From positions 20,483-84,482 of the forward strand of contig CACICB010000003.1 of the NCBI GenBank assembly GCA_902585045.1: DNA of 64,000 bases, written 5' to 3'. Made by a program: the position numbers and the translations under genes. The DNA comes from an uncultured Pelagibacteraceae bacterium (GTDB lineage Bacteria; Pseudomonadota; Alphaproteobacteria; Pelagibacterales; Pelagibacteraceae). Shown piece after piece: positions 38,428 through 52,588 of the stretch. The stretch's first letter is position 1; the number at the start of each line of letters is the position of its first letter. The notes under the pieces are model-generated. The model made no database searches and was not told the origin of the DNA. It was given only the letters and a program-made list of their open reading frames with translations.

Positions 38428-39808
38428 TCTTGGACAAAAAGAATTAATCCATTTTGTAGGTATCGGCGGTATAGGCATGAGCGGTCTTGCTTTAGTAATG
38501 AAAAATTTAGGTTTTAAAATTCAAGGAAGTGATCAAAGTAAAAACAAAAATACAATAGTTTGCTCAAGATCAGGAATAAAAGTCTTCATAGGTCATTCAA
38601 AAAAAAATATAAGAAATAGTTCAATTTTAGTGAAATCATCAGCCATTAAAAATAATAATAATGAAATTAAATATGCTAGAACAAAAAAAATACCTATCTA
38701 TTCAAGAGCTGAAGTTTTAGCTGATGTTGTCTCTCTTAAAAAAAATATTATTATTACTGGCTCCCATGGAAAAACAACTACTACGTCATTAGTCTCAAAA
38801 ATTTTAACTGATCAAAAATTGGATCCTACTATTATAAATGGAGGGGTTATAAACTCTTTCAATAGTAACGCGAAGTTGGGCAAAGGAGATTGGGCAATCC
38901 TAGAAGCTGATGAGTCTGATGGAAGTTTTTTAAAACTACCTATAAATTATTCAGTAATAACTAACATCGATTATGAACATTTAGATTTTTATAAAAATTT
39001 TAAAAATTTAGAAAATTCATTCATTAAATTCATAGAAAAAACACCCCCCACAGGCAAAGTAATAGTTTGTATAGATGATAAAAATATTAAAAAAATTCTT
39101 AGTAAAATTAAAAATAAAAATATTCTTACTTACGGTCAAAGCAAGTATGCAAATTATCAAATTTCGAATATAAGATATAAAATAGGCTATTCTATTTTTG
39201 ATTTGACCTATGTAGGTTTAAAAAAAATTAAGAAAATAAAAAATATCCATTTAAAATTACTAGGTAAACATAATGTTTTAAATGCTGCTGCTGCAATATC
39301 TGTATGTATTAATTTAGGTGTAAACGAAAATATCATAAAAAAATCTTTGAAAAAATTTAGTGGTGTGCAAAGAAGAATGACTAAAATATTTTCAAAAAAC
39401 CAAAATGAATTTTACGATGATTACGCACATCATCCGACAGAAATAAAGTCTATTTTAGAAGGGGTTAAAAACGTTCATAAAGATAAAAATATTATCTCAG
39501 TTTTTGAGCCACACCGTTATTCAAGAATATTATCATTAAAAAATGAATTTGCTAAATGTTTTAAAAACTCAGATATAGTTCTTCTTTGTCCTTTATATGA
39601 AGCTGGAGAGAGAAAAAATCGTAAATACGACCAATTCAAATTCGCTAAATCTATCTCAAAGCTTTCAAAAACCCAAGTAGTTGTAATTAAAAGTCAAAAT
39701 GATTTAAATAAATTTATAAGAAAAAATTTAAAAAATAATGAGATAATAATTGGAATGGGAGCAGGATCAATTTCAAAATGGATGAAAGAGCTTAAAAATA
39801 TTATATGA
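38414..39808 (+). CDS. murC: UDP-N-acetylmuramate-L-alanine ligase
   Basis: First Mur ligase, adding L-Ala to UDP-MurNAc. 464 residues: HFVGIGGIGMSGLALVM Rossmann motif, VKSSAIKNNNNEI, P-loop ITGSHGKTTTTSLV, LEADESDGSFLKL, NIDYEHLDFYKN, GVQRRMTKIF, YDDYAHHPTEI and FEPHRYSR. All ligase motifs are intact. It overlaps murB by four bases (ATGA). Confidence 0.97.
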   Translation: MKKINLGQKELIHFVGIGGIGMSGLALVMKNLGFKIQGSDQSKNKNTIVCSRSGIKVFIGHSKKNIRNSSILVKSSAIKNNNNEIKYARTKKIPIYSRAEVLADVVSLKKNIIITGSHGKTTTTSLVSKILTDQKLDPTIINGGVINSFNSNAKLGKGDWAILEADESDGSFLKLPINYSVITNIDYEHLDFYKNFKNLENSFIKFIEKTPPTGKVIVCIDDKNIKKILSKIKNKNILTYGQSKYANYQISNIRYKIGYSIFDLTYVGLKKIKKIKNIHLKLLGKHNVLNAAAAISVCINLGVNENIIKKSLKKFSGVQRRMTKIFSKNQNEFYDDYAHHPTEIKSILEGVKNVHKDKNIISVFEPHRYSRILSLKNEFAKCFKNSDIVLLCPLYEAGERKNRKYDQFKFAKSISKLSKTQVVVIKSQNDLNKFIRKNLKNNEIIIGMGAGSISKWMKELKNII

Positions 39809-40710
39809 GATTAAATCAGGAATTGATAAAAAAATTTAGCAAAAATATTTCAACTAATACGAAACTTTCTAATTACAGCTGGTTTAATTTGGGAGGCCCG
39901 GCTGAATATTTTTTCAAACCTAAGAGCAAAGAACAATTGATTGAATTTTTAAAAGAAAATAAAAGTAACAAATTAAAGTTAACAATTATAGGAGCTGGCT
40001 CTAATCTACTTATAAGAGATAAAGGAATTAAAGGAGTTGTTATTAAACTCGGTTTACCTTTTTCAGATATTAAGTTAGTTGATAAAGAAGTAATCCAAGC
40101 TGGTGCTGCAACTCTTGATCGAAAAGTTTCTAACTTTGCAAAAGACAATGGAATTGGAAATCTTGAATTCCTCTCATGTATACCTGGTTCATTAGGAGGT
40201 GCAATTATAATGAATAGTGGCTGCTACGGAAATGACATTTCTAAAGTTTTAGTATCTATGAAAGTTATTGATTTGCAGAGTTGTAAAGAAAAAGAAATTA
40301 AAAGAGAAGATATTGAATTCTTTTATAGAGGATCAAATCTGCCAAATGGATTAATTATAACTTCAGTAAAATTAAAAGGAAAAAAACAATCAATAGAAAT
40401 TATTGAAAAAAAACAGTATGAGCTTATCCATAAAAAAAAACTTACTCAACCCAGTCAAATTAAAACCTGCGGAAGTACTTTTAAAAATTTTAATGATAAT
40501 CAAAAAGCATGGCAGTTAATAAAACAATCTGGATGTGACAGTTTTAAAGAAGGTGATGCTGAAGTTTCTAAAAAACATTGTAATTTTTTTGTAAATAATG
40601 GAAAAGCTAATGCTTCAGATATTGAAAAATTAATAAATAAAGTTAAAGAAACTGTAAGCAAAAAAACAGGAATTGATCTTGAACTAGAGATCAAAATAAT
40701 TGGTGATTAA
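39805..40710 (+). CDS. murB: UDP-N-acetylenolpyruvoylglucosamine reductase
   Basis: FAD/NADPH enzyme that makes UDP-MurNAc. 301 residues. SWFNLGGPAEYFFKPKS, the FAD loop IGAGSNLLIRDKGIKGVVIK, LEFLSCIPGSLGGAIIMNSG, CYGNDISK with the acid/Ser region, YRGSNLPNG, and CGSTFKNF with the catalytic Ser of the short (type II) form. It overlaps the ddl start. Confidence 0.96.
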   Translation: MRLNQELIKKFSKNISTNTKLSNYSWFNLGGPAEYFFKPKSKEQLIEFLKENKSNKLKLTIIGAGSNLLIRDKGIKGVVIKLGLPFSDIKLVDKEVIQAGAATLDRKVSNFAKDNGIGNLEFLSCIPGSLGGAIIMNSGCYGNDISKVLVSMKVIDLQSCKEKEIKREDIEFFYRGSNLPNGLIITSVKLKGKKQSIEIIEKKQYELIHKKKLTQPSQIKTCGSTFKNFNDNQKAWQLIKQSGCDSFKEGDAEVSKKHCNFFVNNGKANASDIEKLINKVKETVSKKTGIDLELEIKIIGD

Positions 40711-41641
40711 AAAAAAATTTAAAAATGTACTAGTCGTTGTTGGTGGAGATTCCGGCGAAAGAGAAATTAGTTTAAAAAGTGGAAAAGCATGTGTTAAGGC
40801 ACTCCAAAAAAAAAATTATAATGTTTCTACACTTGATCCAAAATTCAAAAATCTGAACTTAATTAATAAATTGAAAACAGATGTGATCTTCAATGCATTA
40901 CATGGCAAAGGTGGAGAGGATGGCGTTGCTCAAAGTTATTTTGAGTATTTGAAGATACCTTATACTCACTCAGGTGTTGTAAGCTCTTATAATTCAATGA
41001 ATAAAATCATTTCAAAAGAACTTTTCATTAAAAATAAAATTTTAACTCCAAAATATTTCACCTTAACAAAAAATGACTTCAATAATAGGAATCTTAAAAA
41101 GCTTATTATGAAAAAAAAAATATATTTCCCTATAGTTATCAAACCAATAAATGAAGGCTCAAGTTTAGGCGTGAGAATTGTTAAAAATTTCAAGGATTTG
41201 TATGAATCTTCAAAACTATTATTTAGAAAATATAATCAATTATTATTTGAAAATTTTATTGGAGGACAGGAGATACAAGTCGCAGTGATTAATAATAACG
41301 CGTTGGGTGCAATTGAACTTGTCCCGAAAAGATCATTTTATGATTATAAAGCTAAATATACTAAAGCAGCAAAAACAAAACACATTATGCCAGCAAGACT
41401 TAATCAAAAAAAATATTCTCTAATTTTAAAATTAGCAAAAAGAGCTCATAAATCTTTAGGCTGTAGAGGCGTTACAAGAACTGATTTCAAATTTTATAAA
41501 AACAAATTCTATCTTTTAGAATTAAATACGCAGCCAGGAATGACAAGTCTTTCTTTAGTTCCAGAAATAGCAAGTCATTCCGGAATAATTTTTGAAGATT
41601 TGGTAGAAAAGATTTTATTGGATGCAAGTATAAATCGATGA
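40703..41641 (+). CDS. ddl: D-alanine-D-alanine ligase
   Basis: ATP-grasp enzyme making D-Ala-D-Ala, the substrate of the MurF half at 31104. About 312 residues. VVVGGDSGEREISLKSGKA, FNALHGKGGEDGVAQSYFEY, the ATP loop IKPINEGSSLGVRIVK, LFENFIGGQEIQVAVI, and LLELNTQPGMTSLSLVP with the Mg ligands. No ATG is available: GTG at 40703 is preferred over TTG at 40700; both overlap the murB end. It overlaps ftsQ by four bases. Confidence 0.95.
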   Translation: MIKKKFKNVLVVVGGDSGEREISLKSGKACVKALQKKNYNVSTLDPKFKNLNLINKLKTDVIFNALHGKGGEDGVAQSYFEYLKIPYTHSGVVSSYNSMNKIISKELFIKNKILTPKYFTLTKNDFNNRNLKKLIMKKKIYFPIVIKPINEGSSLGVRIVKNFKDLYESSKLLFRKYNQLLFENFIGGQEIQVAVINNNALGAIELVPKRSFYDYKAKYTKAAKTKHIMPARLNQKKYSLILKLAKRAHKSLGCRGVTRTDFKFYKNKFYLLELNTQPGMTSLSLVPEIASHSGIIFEDLVEKILLDASINR

Positions 41642-42297
41642 AAAAAAGATTTTTATTTGCTTTAGTACTTTTATTACTACTAAGCACATATAACGTCCAA
41701 AAAAAAATAAATTTAAACTCTAGATTAAATATAGAAACAATTTACGTTGAAAATAATAAATTTACTGATGAGACAATATTAAAAAAAAAACTTTCATTTT
41801 TGTACGAAACAAATCTTTTTTTACTTAACGAAAAAGACATTAAAATTAAATTAAAAGAAATAGATATGATTGAGAGTTTTGAAGTAAAAAAAATTTTTCC
41901 AAATAAGATAAAAATAAAAATTTATGAAAATATTCCTATCGCAATAATTCAAAACAAAGTAGAAAGAAAATTTTATACCACTAACGATAAAGCAATCAAC
42001 TTTATTGAATTAAAGGAATTTAGTAATTTACCTATTGTATATGGAGATCATAAAAGTTTTAAAAAATTTTATAAAGTGTTGAAAAAAATTAATTATCCCT
42101 TAAATGAAATAAAGAAATTTTATTTATTTGAATCTAATAGATGGGATATTGTTACAAAAGAGAATCAAACAATTAAACTGCCAATTAAAAACTACGAGAC
42201 AAGTTTGCAGAATTTTATCAATTTAAAAGACCAGATTAATTTTAGTAAATATAAAACTTTTGATTATAGAATTAATGATCAAATTATTCTAAAATGA
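41638..42297 (+). CDS. ftsQ: Cell division protein FtsQ
   Basis: Bitopic divisome protein of 219 residues, shorter than most alphaproteobacterial FtsQ. A TM segment lies at residues 5-19, followed directly by a POTRA domain (IETIYVENNKFTDETILKKK ... NLFLLNEKDIKIKLKEIDMI, IESFEVKKIFPNKIKIKIYE, NIPIAII) and a beta domain. The identification rests on this domain and on its place between ddl and ftsA. Confidence 0.9.
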   Translation: MKKRFLFALVLLLLLSTYNVQKKINLNSRLNIETIYVENNKFTDETILKKKLSFLYETNLFLLNEKDIKIKLKEIDMIESFEVKKIFPNKIKIKIYENIPIAIIQNKVERKFYTTNDKAINFIELKEFSNLPIVYGDHKSFKKFYKVLKKINYPLNEIKKFYLFESNRWDIVTKENQTIKLPIKNYETSLQNFINLKDQINFSKYKTFDYRINDQIILK

Positions 42298-42300
42298 TTT

Positions 42301-43494
42301 ATGGAAACAAATTCTCTCAATTTATTCATAGAAATAAATAATTTAGAATTTGTTTTTGTTGTAGTTGAAAGTAATGACAATAATTATTCAAAAATTATTT
42401 TTAAACAAAAAATTCCAATCCAAGGTATTAAAGAAGAAAAAATTTTTGATTACGACTCGATACTAAACACTTTTAAAGAAAAGATAAATTCATTAGAAAA
42501 AAAATTAAATTTTTTTTTTAAAGATGTTGTTCTAATCATTGATAATTTTGATTGTTCTTTAATAAGTTTTTCAGGTTTCAAAAACCTAAATGGATCTCAA
42601 CTCATGAAAGAAAACATTACCTACATTTTAAATTCTTTAAAATTAAAAATAAATGAAGTAGAAAATAAAAAAACTATTTTACATATTTTTAACACAAGAT
42701 TTATTCTTGATAATAAAGAAATGATTAATTTACCGATTGGCTTATTTGGAAATTCTTACTGTCATGAATTATCTTTTTTTTTAATAAATAATAATGACTA
42801 TCAAAATCTAAAAAAAATTTTGAGTGAGTGTAATTTGAAAATTAAAAAAATTATTTCAAAAAATTTTATTGAAGGAGCTTCTCTTATCAAGTCAAATTCT
42901 AATCTTAATAACTTATTCAAAATTGAAATAAGTGAAGAAGTATCAAAACTCATATTTATAGAAAACTCCTCTTTAAAATTTACTCAAGAATTTAAATTCG
43001 GTTCAAATCTAATTATACATGATATTTCAAAAATAACAGGATTAAAAATAGATATTATAAAAGATATTTTAAGCAATTCAGATTTTTCGAAAAACAAATT
43101 AGAAGATTTAGTTGAAGAAAATTTTTTTAAAAATAACAATTATCGTAAAATAAGAAAAAAATTAATATCAGAAATTGCTAGAGCTAGAATTGAAGAACTT
43201 TCAGAAATTATTCTACTCAAAAATATTAATATGAAATATTTCTTAGAAAAAAAACCTACAATTTTTTTAAATTTAAAAGATATTTTAATTGATCAAAAGT
43301 TTATTAACTCTTTTAAATTATCTTTTTCAAAGAATGACAATTTTGATTTGAGAATTATAGAAAATAATGTCTTAGATAGTTTTTATAATAACGCTAATGA
43401 AATAGTTCAATTTGGGTGGAAAAAAGAAGCTGTGCCTATTACCTTAGAAAAAAAGTCAATATTAGCAAGATTATTTAGTTTCATATTTGATTAA
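42301..43494 (+). CDS. ftsA: Highly divergent FtsA
   Basis: 397 residues between ftsQ and lpxC, the canonical ftsA position. Retained: FKFGSNLIIHDISKITGLKI (equivalent to the 'GG..vT.DIA' block), the helix EIARARIEELSEII, and the C-terminal amphipathic membrane-targeting helix KKSILARLFSFIFD. Lost: the phosphate-1 loop (EIGT/S.K) at the N-terminus, where ENFV-type residues read IEINNLEFVFVV; the phosphate-2 DxGxxT, read as IEISEEVSKLIF; and the adenosine-motif GG, where IFLNLKDILI stands. ATP binding is therefore doubtful. Membrane tethering of FtsZ via its C-terminal peptide is still likely. Identity is mostly from position and C-terminus. Confidence 0.8.
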   Translation: METNSLNLFIEINNLEFVFVVVESNDNNYSKIIFKQKIPIQGIKEEKIFDYDSILNTFKEKINSLEKKLNFFFKDVVLIIDNFDCSLISFSGFKNLNGSQLMKENITYILNSLKLKINEVENKKTILHIFNTRFILDNKEMINLPIGLFGNSYCHELSFFLINNNDYQNLKKILSECNLKIKKIISKNFIEGASLIKSNSNLNNLFKIEISEEVSKLIFIENSSLKFTQEFKFGSNLIIHDISKITGLKIDIIKDILSNSDFSKNKLEDLVEENFFKNNNYRKIRKKLISEIARARIEELSEIILLKNINMKYFLEKKPTIFLNLKDILIDQKFINSFKLSFSKNDNFDLRIIENNVLDSFYNNANEIVQFGWKKEAVPITLEKKSILARLFSFIFD

Positions 43495-43560
43495 ATTTTG
43501 TTTTTTTTAGAAACATTAGTTGTTTTAATGAATTTTCATTAGTTATGTATAAAGTTGTAA

Positions 43561-44487
43561 ATGTTAAACATATATCAACAAACTATTGCAAAACCACTCT
43601 CTTTTAGTGGTATAGGTCTGCACTCCGGGAAAAAAGCTACATTAACAATTTATCCAGGAGCAGAAGATCAAGGTATTGTATTTAAAAGAATAGATTTACA
43701 AAAAGATAATGTTATTTTTGCAGACTACAAAAGTGTTTCCTCTGCAAGATTATGTACAACATTAGAAAATGAAGTTGGTGCAAAAGTTTCTACAGTCGAA
43801 CACTTGCTCGCAGCTCTTTATATTTCAGAAATAGATAATGTTGTGATTGAAATAAATAATGAGGAAGTGCCAATAATGGATGGTTCAGCTAGGAAATTTG
43901 TAGAAACTTTAAAAAAGACTGAAATAAAAAAATTAAACAAAAAAAGAAAATACCTAAAAATTCTTGATAAGGTTTCTTTAAATGATGGAGAAAAAAATAT
44001 TTCTATAGAACCTAATAACCAGTCATTTGAAGTAAATTTTGAGTTAAATTATAATAATAGAATTATTGGAAAGCAAAGCAACAATATTAATTTTCAAATT
44101 GATAATTTGGAAGAAATTTGTGAGTCAAGAACTTTCTGTTTATTTGAAGATATTCAAAAAATTAAAAAAATTGGTTTAGCAAAAGGTGGTTCTTTAGATA
44201 ACGCTCTTGTAGTTGATAATGATAAAGTTTTAAATGATCATGGTTTAAGAAATGAGAAAGAATTTGTTAATCATAAAATTTTAGATTTAGCTGGGGATTT
44301 TCTTTTATCAGGTTACAGAGTACTTGGTAAAGTAATTTGCTATCAAGGCGGTCACGCTTTAACAAATATGTTTTTAAAAAAACTATTAGACTCAAAGTCA
44401 TCTATCTCTGTTTTTGAGCTTAAAGACAATGTTGTTTCAAAAAAAACTAATAATTCCCAATCAATCAAGTTGGCTGTAAGCGCCTAG
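43561..44487 (+). CDS. lpxC: UDP-3-O-acyl-N-acetylglucosamine deacetylase
   Basis: Zinc hydrolase for the committed step of lipid A synthesis. 308 residues. QTIAKPLSFSGIGLHSGKKA at the N-terminus, zinc-binding His in STVEHLLAALY, VPIMDGSARKFV, and HKILDLAGDFLLSG carrying the other zinc His/Asp. It proves a lipid A-bearing outer membrane. Here it directly follows ftsA rather than ftsZ, with a 66-base gap that may hold its own promoter. Confidence 0.97.
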   Translation: MLNIYQQTIAKPLSFSGIGLHSGKKATLTIYPGAEDQGIVFKRIDLQKDNVIFADYKSVSSARLCTTLENEVGAKVSTVEHLLAALYISEIDNVVIEINNEEVPIMDGSARKFVETLKKTEIKKLNKKRKYLKILDKVSLNDGEKNISIEPNNQSFEVNFELNYNNRIIGKQSNNINFQIDNLEEICESRTFCLFEDIQKIKKIGLAKGGSLDNALVVDNDKVLNDHGLRNEKEFVNHKILDLAGDFLLSGYRVLGKVICYQGGHALTNMFLKKLLDSKSSISVFELKDNVVSKKTNNSQSIKLAVSA

Positions 44488-44536
44488 GTCAAATTTTTAA
44501 CATATAATTTTAATTTTAATCTGTTATTAATTTAAT

Positions 44537-45364
44537 ATGTTTAAAAAAGTAACTATAATAATATTTTATTTTATCATTTTTAGCGCTTGTTCAAAAAATC
44601 AAGAAGAAATTATTTACCAACCATTAGAAAAAACAAACCCTTACGAATTGTACAAAGAGGGTTTAGCAGCATTTGAAACAAATGATTTTTTTTTTGCAAA
44701 CAAAAAATTTTCGGAAGCAGAATTAAACTTTGAAGAAACAGAATTTGCAGCGAAATCTGCAATTATGTCTATTTTTTCACTTTATGGGTTGAATTTTTAC
44801 GAAGAGGCTATTGAAAATTTAGAGAGATATTTTATGACTTATCCTTCTGACAAAAATATAATATATGCGCATTTTCTTCAGGCAACTATTTATTTTGAAC
44901 AAATTAGTGATGAAAAAAAAGACTTAAAACCTTTATTACAAGCAGATAAAAAAATAGATTTTTTTCTTAAAAATTATCCAAATACAGAGTACGCAATAGA
45001 CCTAAAATTTAAAAAAGACTTAATTCAAAATCAAATTGCTGCAAAAGAACTTTATGTGGCTAAATATTATATTACTATAAAAAAATGGGTTCCAGCAATT
45101 CAAAGATTAAAAATTATTGTAAATAAATACGATAAAACAATTTTTATCGAGGAAGCGCTTCATCGCTTGATAGAAATTCACTATCACCTAGGATTAGAGA
45201 ATGAAGCAAAAAAATATGCTAATATTTTAGGATACAATTATAATTCTAGTGAATGGTTTCAACAATCATATAAAATTTTAAATAAAGATTATGAATTCAT
45301 TAATAATAAAACTATCAAAGAAGACGATAGTTGGTACAAAAAAATAATAAATAAAATCAAGTAG
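44537..45364 (+). CDS. bamD: Outer-membrane assembly lipoprotein BamD
   Basis: TPR-type lipoprotein of the BAM complex that inserts outer-membrane beta-barrels. 275 residues. A signal peptide ends in lipobox FSAC (Cys18), followed by tetratricopeptide helices (NPYELYKEGLAAFETNDFFF, FYEEAIENLERYFMTYPSD, YAHFLQATIYFEQI, and the Bam-typical DKKIDFFLKNYPNTEYAIDL, AAKELYVAKYYI). Position between lpxC and ligA is the alphaproteobacterial one; recN, often found here, is absent. Confidence 0.93.
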   Translation: MFKKVTIIIFYFIIFSACSKNQEEIIYQPLEKTNPYELYKEGLAAFETNDFFFANKKFSEAELNFEETEFAAKSAIMSIFSLYGLNFYEEAIENLERYFMTYPSDKNIIYAHFLQATIYFEQISDEKKDLKPLLQADKKIDFFLKNYPNTEYAIDLKFKKDLIQNQIAAKELYVAKYYITIKKWVPAIQRLKIIVNKYDKTIFIEEALHRLIEIHYHLGLENEAKKYANILGYNYNSSEWFQQSYKILNKDYEFINNKTIKEDDSWYKKIINKIK

Positions 45365-45369
45365 ATTAG

Positions 45370-49097
<3,728 letters not shown>

Positions 49098-49110
<13 letters not shown>

Positions 49111-51143
49111 TTCAGCATTTTATTTTTTTTATACCTATCCCATCCAGGACTTCTATAGTCTTCATCAAAGTCTATAAAACTATCTTGATTAAATTCAAAT
49201 TCATCTTTCTCAACCTCATTAATTTCATTTTTTTCGACACTTTCATCAGGTATTTCATTAACAAATCTTGATGGCAGAGAATCCATCCAATCTCCATGAT
49301 ATGCTCTTTTCATTGCAAAAGATAAATAAGCTTCTTTTTTTGCTCTTGTAATTCCGACGTAAGCAAGTCTTCTCTCTTCCTCAAGTGCAAAGTCTCCTTT
49401 TTCTTCTAAAGATTTTTGATGAGGAAATAGCCCTTCTTCCCAACCTGGAAGAAATACAACATCGAACTCCAAACCTTTAGCCGCATGCATTGTCATTAAA
49501 TTGATTTTAGCTCCTTCCCACTCTTGATCTATTGAGGTAGCCAATGCGACATGCTCTAAAAAATCTTGTAAGTTGTCGTAATCTTGCATAGCTCGTAACA
49601 ACTCTTTCAAATTTTCTAACCTATTTTCATTTTCTAAATCTTTTTTATTTTTGAGCATTGATGAATATCCTGACTCATCTAATATTAATTTGAGTAAATC
49701 ATGATGCTTCATACTAAGCGAATCTTTACGCCATTTTTGAATCATCTTGATAAGTTGATTTAGTGTAGTTTTAATCTTTGGCTTAAATTCTCCTTTTTCA
49801 ATAATTTTAATTATAGAGTCCTCTAAACATAATTTATTTTTTTTTCCAAAATTGTAGATTAGATTGAGTGTGCTTTCCCCAATCCCCTTTTTTGGCGTAC
49901 CAATAACTCTTTCCAAAGCCAAATCATCAAATTTTTGATTTACGATTCTTAAATATGAAACCGCATCTTTTATTTCTGCCCTTTCATAAAATTTTATACC
50001 TCCTAAAACTCGATAACCAATGCCGACTTGAAGAAATCTTTCCTCAAATTCCCTGGTTTGATAGATTGCTCTGACTAAAATCGCCGTGTCGTTTAATGAA
50101 TATTTATTTTTAATTTTTTTTTCAATTATATCGCTTATACCCTGCGCTTCGTCTTTTCCTGTTCTATAACAATTCAGTTTAACTAGCTCACCCTGAGTTG
50201 CCGACGACCATAATTTTTTACCGACTCTATTTGAATTATTTGATATTAAATTCGAAGCAGTTTCTAATATATTTTTTGTTGATCTATAATTTTGTTCTAA
50301 TTTAAAAACTTTACAGTTTTTATAAATCTGATCAAAAGTGAGAAAATTTTTAATTTCAGCGCCCCTCCAGCTGTAAATTGATTGGTCATCATCTCCTACA
50401 CAGCAAATATTTTCTTTATCGTTGACCAATAAATTTAACCATTTGTTTTGAATAAAATTAGTATCTTGAAATTCGTCAACTAATATATATTTAAAGTTAT
50501 TGTTATAAATCTCTTTAATATCCTTATGATCTTCAAAAAGTTTCACACAAAACAAAATTAAATCTCCAAAATCAAAAGCGTTTAAATCTTTTATTTTATT
50601 TTGATATATTTCATATACTTTTAATATTGATTTTAAAATTGAACTTGACTTTTCAAGTTTTACATCTTTAGGCAATAGACCTTTATTTTTCCATTGATCT
50701 ATATGATATAAGATTAATTGAGGAGAAAATTTCTTAGCATCCAAATCCTCGGCCTTAACTATATTCCTTAAAAGCTTTTTTTGATCGTCTGTATCTAAAA
50801 TAGTAAAATTACTTTTATAACCAAGAGCCTCAGCATGTCTTCTTAAAATTTTTACACTTATTGAATGAAATGTTCCAAGCCAAGGTATAGAGCTTGAACT
50901 TCCCTTTATGTGCTGCATCACTCGGTTTTGCATTTCCTTTGCAGCTTTATTAGTAAATGTTACACATAGTATTTGATTAGGAAATGCTTTTTTCTTATCG
51001 ATAATGTGCATTAATCTGGTTGTTAAAACTCTTGTCTTACCTGAACCAGCACCTGCAACAATTAAATTAGGCCCTTCAGTGCTAAGCACTGCATCTTTTT
51101 GCTCTTTGTTTAATTTTTCTATTAATTTTACTATGTTATTCAT
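49098..51143 (-). CDS. uvrD: UvrD/PcrA/Rep-type SF1 DNA helicase
   Basis: 3'-5' helicase for excision repair, mismatch repair and fork maintenance. 681 residues. Motifs: Q region LNKEQKDAVLST, I VAGAGSGKTRVLTTRL, Ia FTNKAAKEM, II ILVDEFQDTN, III VGDDDQSIYSWRGAE, IV EQNYRST, V INLMTMHAAKGLEFDVVFLP, VI RRLAYVGITRAKKE. An acidic C-terminal tail ends SPGWDRYKKNKMLKWKK. With uvrB and uvrC it makes three excision-repair genes in the window. Confidence 0.96.
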
Positions 51144-51187
51144 AATTTGAAATTTTCATTTATATACTAGTTACAAAAATAAAAAAA

Positions 51188-52588
51188 ATGATAAATAAAA
51201 TCTACAAAACAATTCACAACAAATTTTCAATATTTTTTAAATTTGTTTTTTTTATAAGATATCTTTTTGTAGTTTTCTTTGTCGCAACATTCCTTTTCTT
51301 AATTCTACCCCTTTTTTTTGACTATAAAAAAAAAGAGATAATTATAAGCGATCAATTATTTCAATCTTATGGTTTAAAAATTAATGAAATTGAAACCATT
51401 AAATATCAACCTTTTCCAACTCCTCATTTACAACTGATAAATTCTTCAGGAAATTTGTTTTCTAATGACATTGATGTCAAAATTAATAATTTAACATTAT
51501 ACCCTAATCTTCCGAGTGTATATAATTTTAGTAACTATCAAATTAATAAAATTAAATTAAATAAAAGTAGAGTGGAAATAGATGCTAATCAAATAAGTGA
51601 ACTAATCAAAAACCTTTTAAGCTTAGATAATAAAATATTTTTAAAAGATTTAGTTTTAAAAGTTCAAAATGATAAAATCAATCTTGTAAATTTAAAAAGC
51701 ATCAATTTCAAAAATTATGGTTTTAAAAGAAATAATATAGATGGTGAGATATTTGATAGGATATTTAAGATTAAATTTTCAGATAAATATAGAAATTTAA
51801 AATTTAAATTATTAAATACTGGAGTCTCCGCCGAAATTGATTTTGAGAATATCGAAGAGGGTCTCGTTAAAAAAGGAAAATTAAAAAGTAGGTTATTAAC
51901 TTCAAATTTAAAACTAAATTTTATTTATGACAATAATTCTTTAAAAATTAATGACCTTTTTTTTAGAGATAGAAGACTGTCTTTTGACGGTAGTGGCAAC
52001 TTAAAAATTAATCCTTTTTTTGAAATAGTTCTCAATTCAAATATCAGAAATTTTAGATCAGAAATATTTTCAAATTTAGATTTATCTAAATTCTTTAATA
52101 TGAAAGACTTAATTAAAAAACTAAACAGTCAAATAAATATTAATTATAAGGCAAGAAAATTTAGTAATGACTCAATAAATGATATTTCTTTGAAAACTAA
52201 ATTAGAAGCAGGTAGATTGAGTGTTTCAAAAATTTTATCAGTCAAAAATAGTAACGCGATTTGTAAAGGAGAAGTGAATTTATTAGAAGATTTTCCTGTT
52301 CTCGATTTTAACTGCTCTTTTGTTTCACCGGATAAAAGAAAATTTTTAAAGAAGTTAGATATAAATTATAAAACAAAAAACGAGCCTTTTAATTTAAGCT
52401 TAAAAGGCAAACTTAATATTTTAAAGAATAAAGTAAATTTTGATTTTATTAAAATGAATAATTACGAAGCTTCAGCTGAAGACTTAAAATATTATAAAAA
52501 TATCTTTGAAACTAGTTTTTTTGAAAAGAATTCTTTAATGAATTTTAATAAAGAAAATATAAAAAAATTTATTTTAGAAATTTTGTAA
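51188..52588 (+). CDS. AsmA-like membrane-anchored protein, function unknown
   Basis: 466 residues. An N-terminal TM helix at about residues 23-46 is followed by a long Asn/Lys/Ile-rich beta-strand region: alternating segments such as INNLTLYPNLPSVYNFSNYQ, LKDLVLKVQNDKINLVNLK and ISLKTKLEAGRLSVSKILS. This is the pattern of AsmA/TamB-like periplasmic beta-groove proteins that move or restrict phospholipids. No catalytic motif is seen. Divergent from uvrD and abutting the fumC stop. The family assignment is by architecture only. Confidence 0.5.
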   Translation: MINKIYKTIHNKFSIFFKFVFFIRYLFVVFFVATFLFLILPLFFDYKKKEIIISDQLFQSYGLKINEIETIKYQPFPTPHLQLINSSGNLFSNDIDVKINNLTLYPNLPSVYNFSNYQINKIKLNKSRVEIDANQISELIKNLLSLDNKIFLKDLVLKVQNDKINLVNLKSINFKNYGFKRNNIDGEIFDRIFKIKFSDKYRNLKFKLLNTGVSAEIDFENIEEGLVKKGKLKSRLLTSNLKLNFIYDNNSLKINDLFFRDRRLSFDGSGNLKINPFFEIVLNSNIRNFRSEIFSNLDLSKFFNMKDLIKKLNSQININYKARKFSNDSINDISLKTKLEAGRLSVSKILSVKNSNAICKGEVNLLEDFPVLDFNCSFVSPDKRKFLKKLDINYKTKNEPFNLSLKGKLNILKNKVNFDFIKMNNYEASAEDLKYYKNIFETSFFEKNSLMNFNKENIKKFILEIL

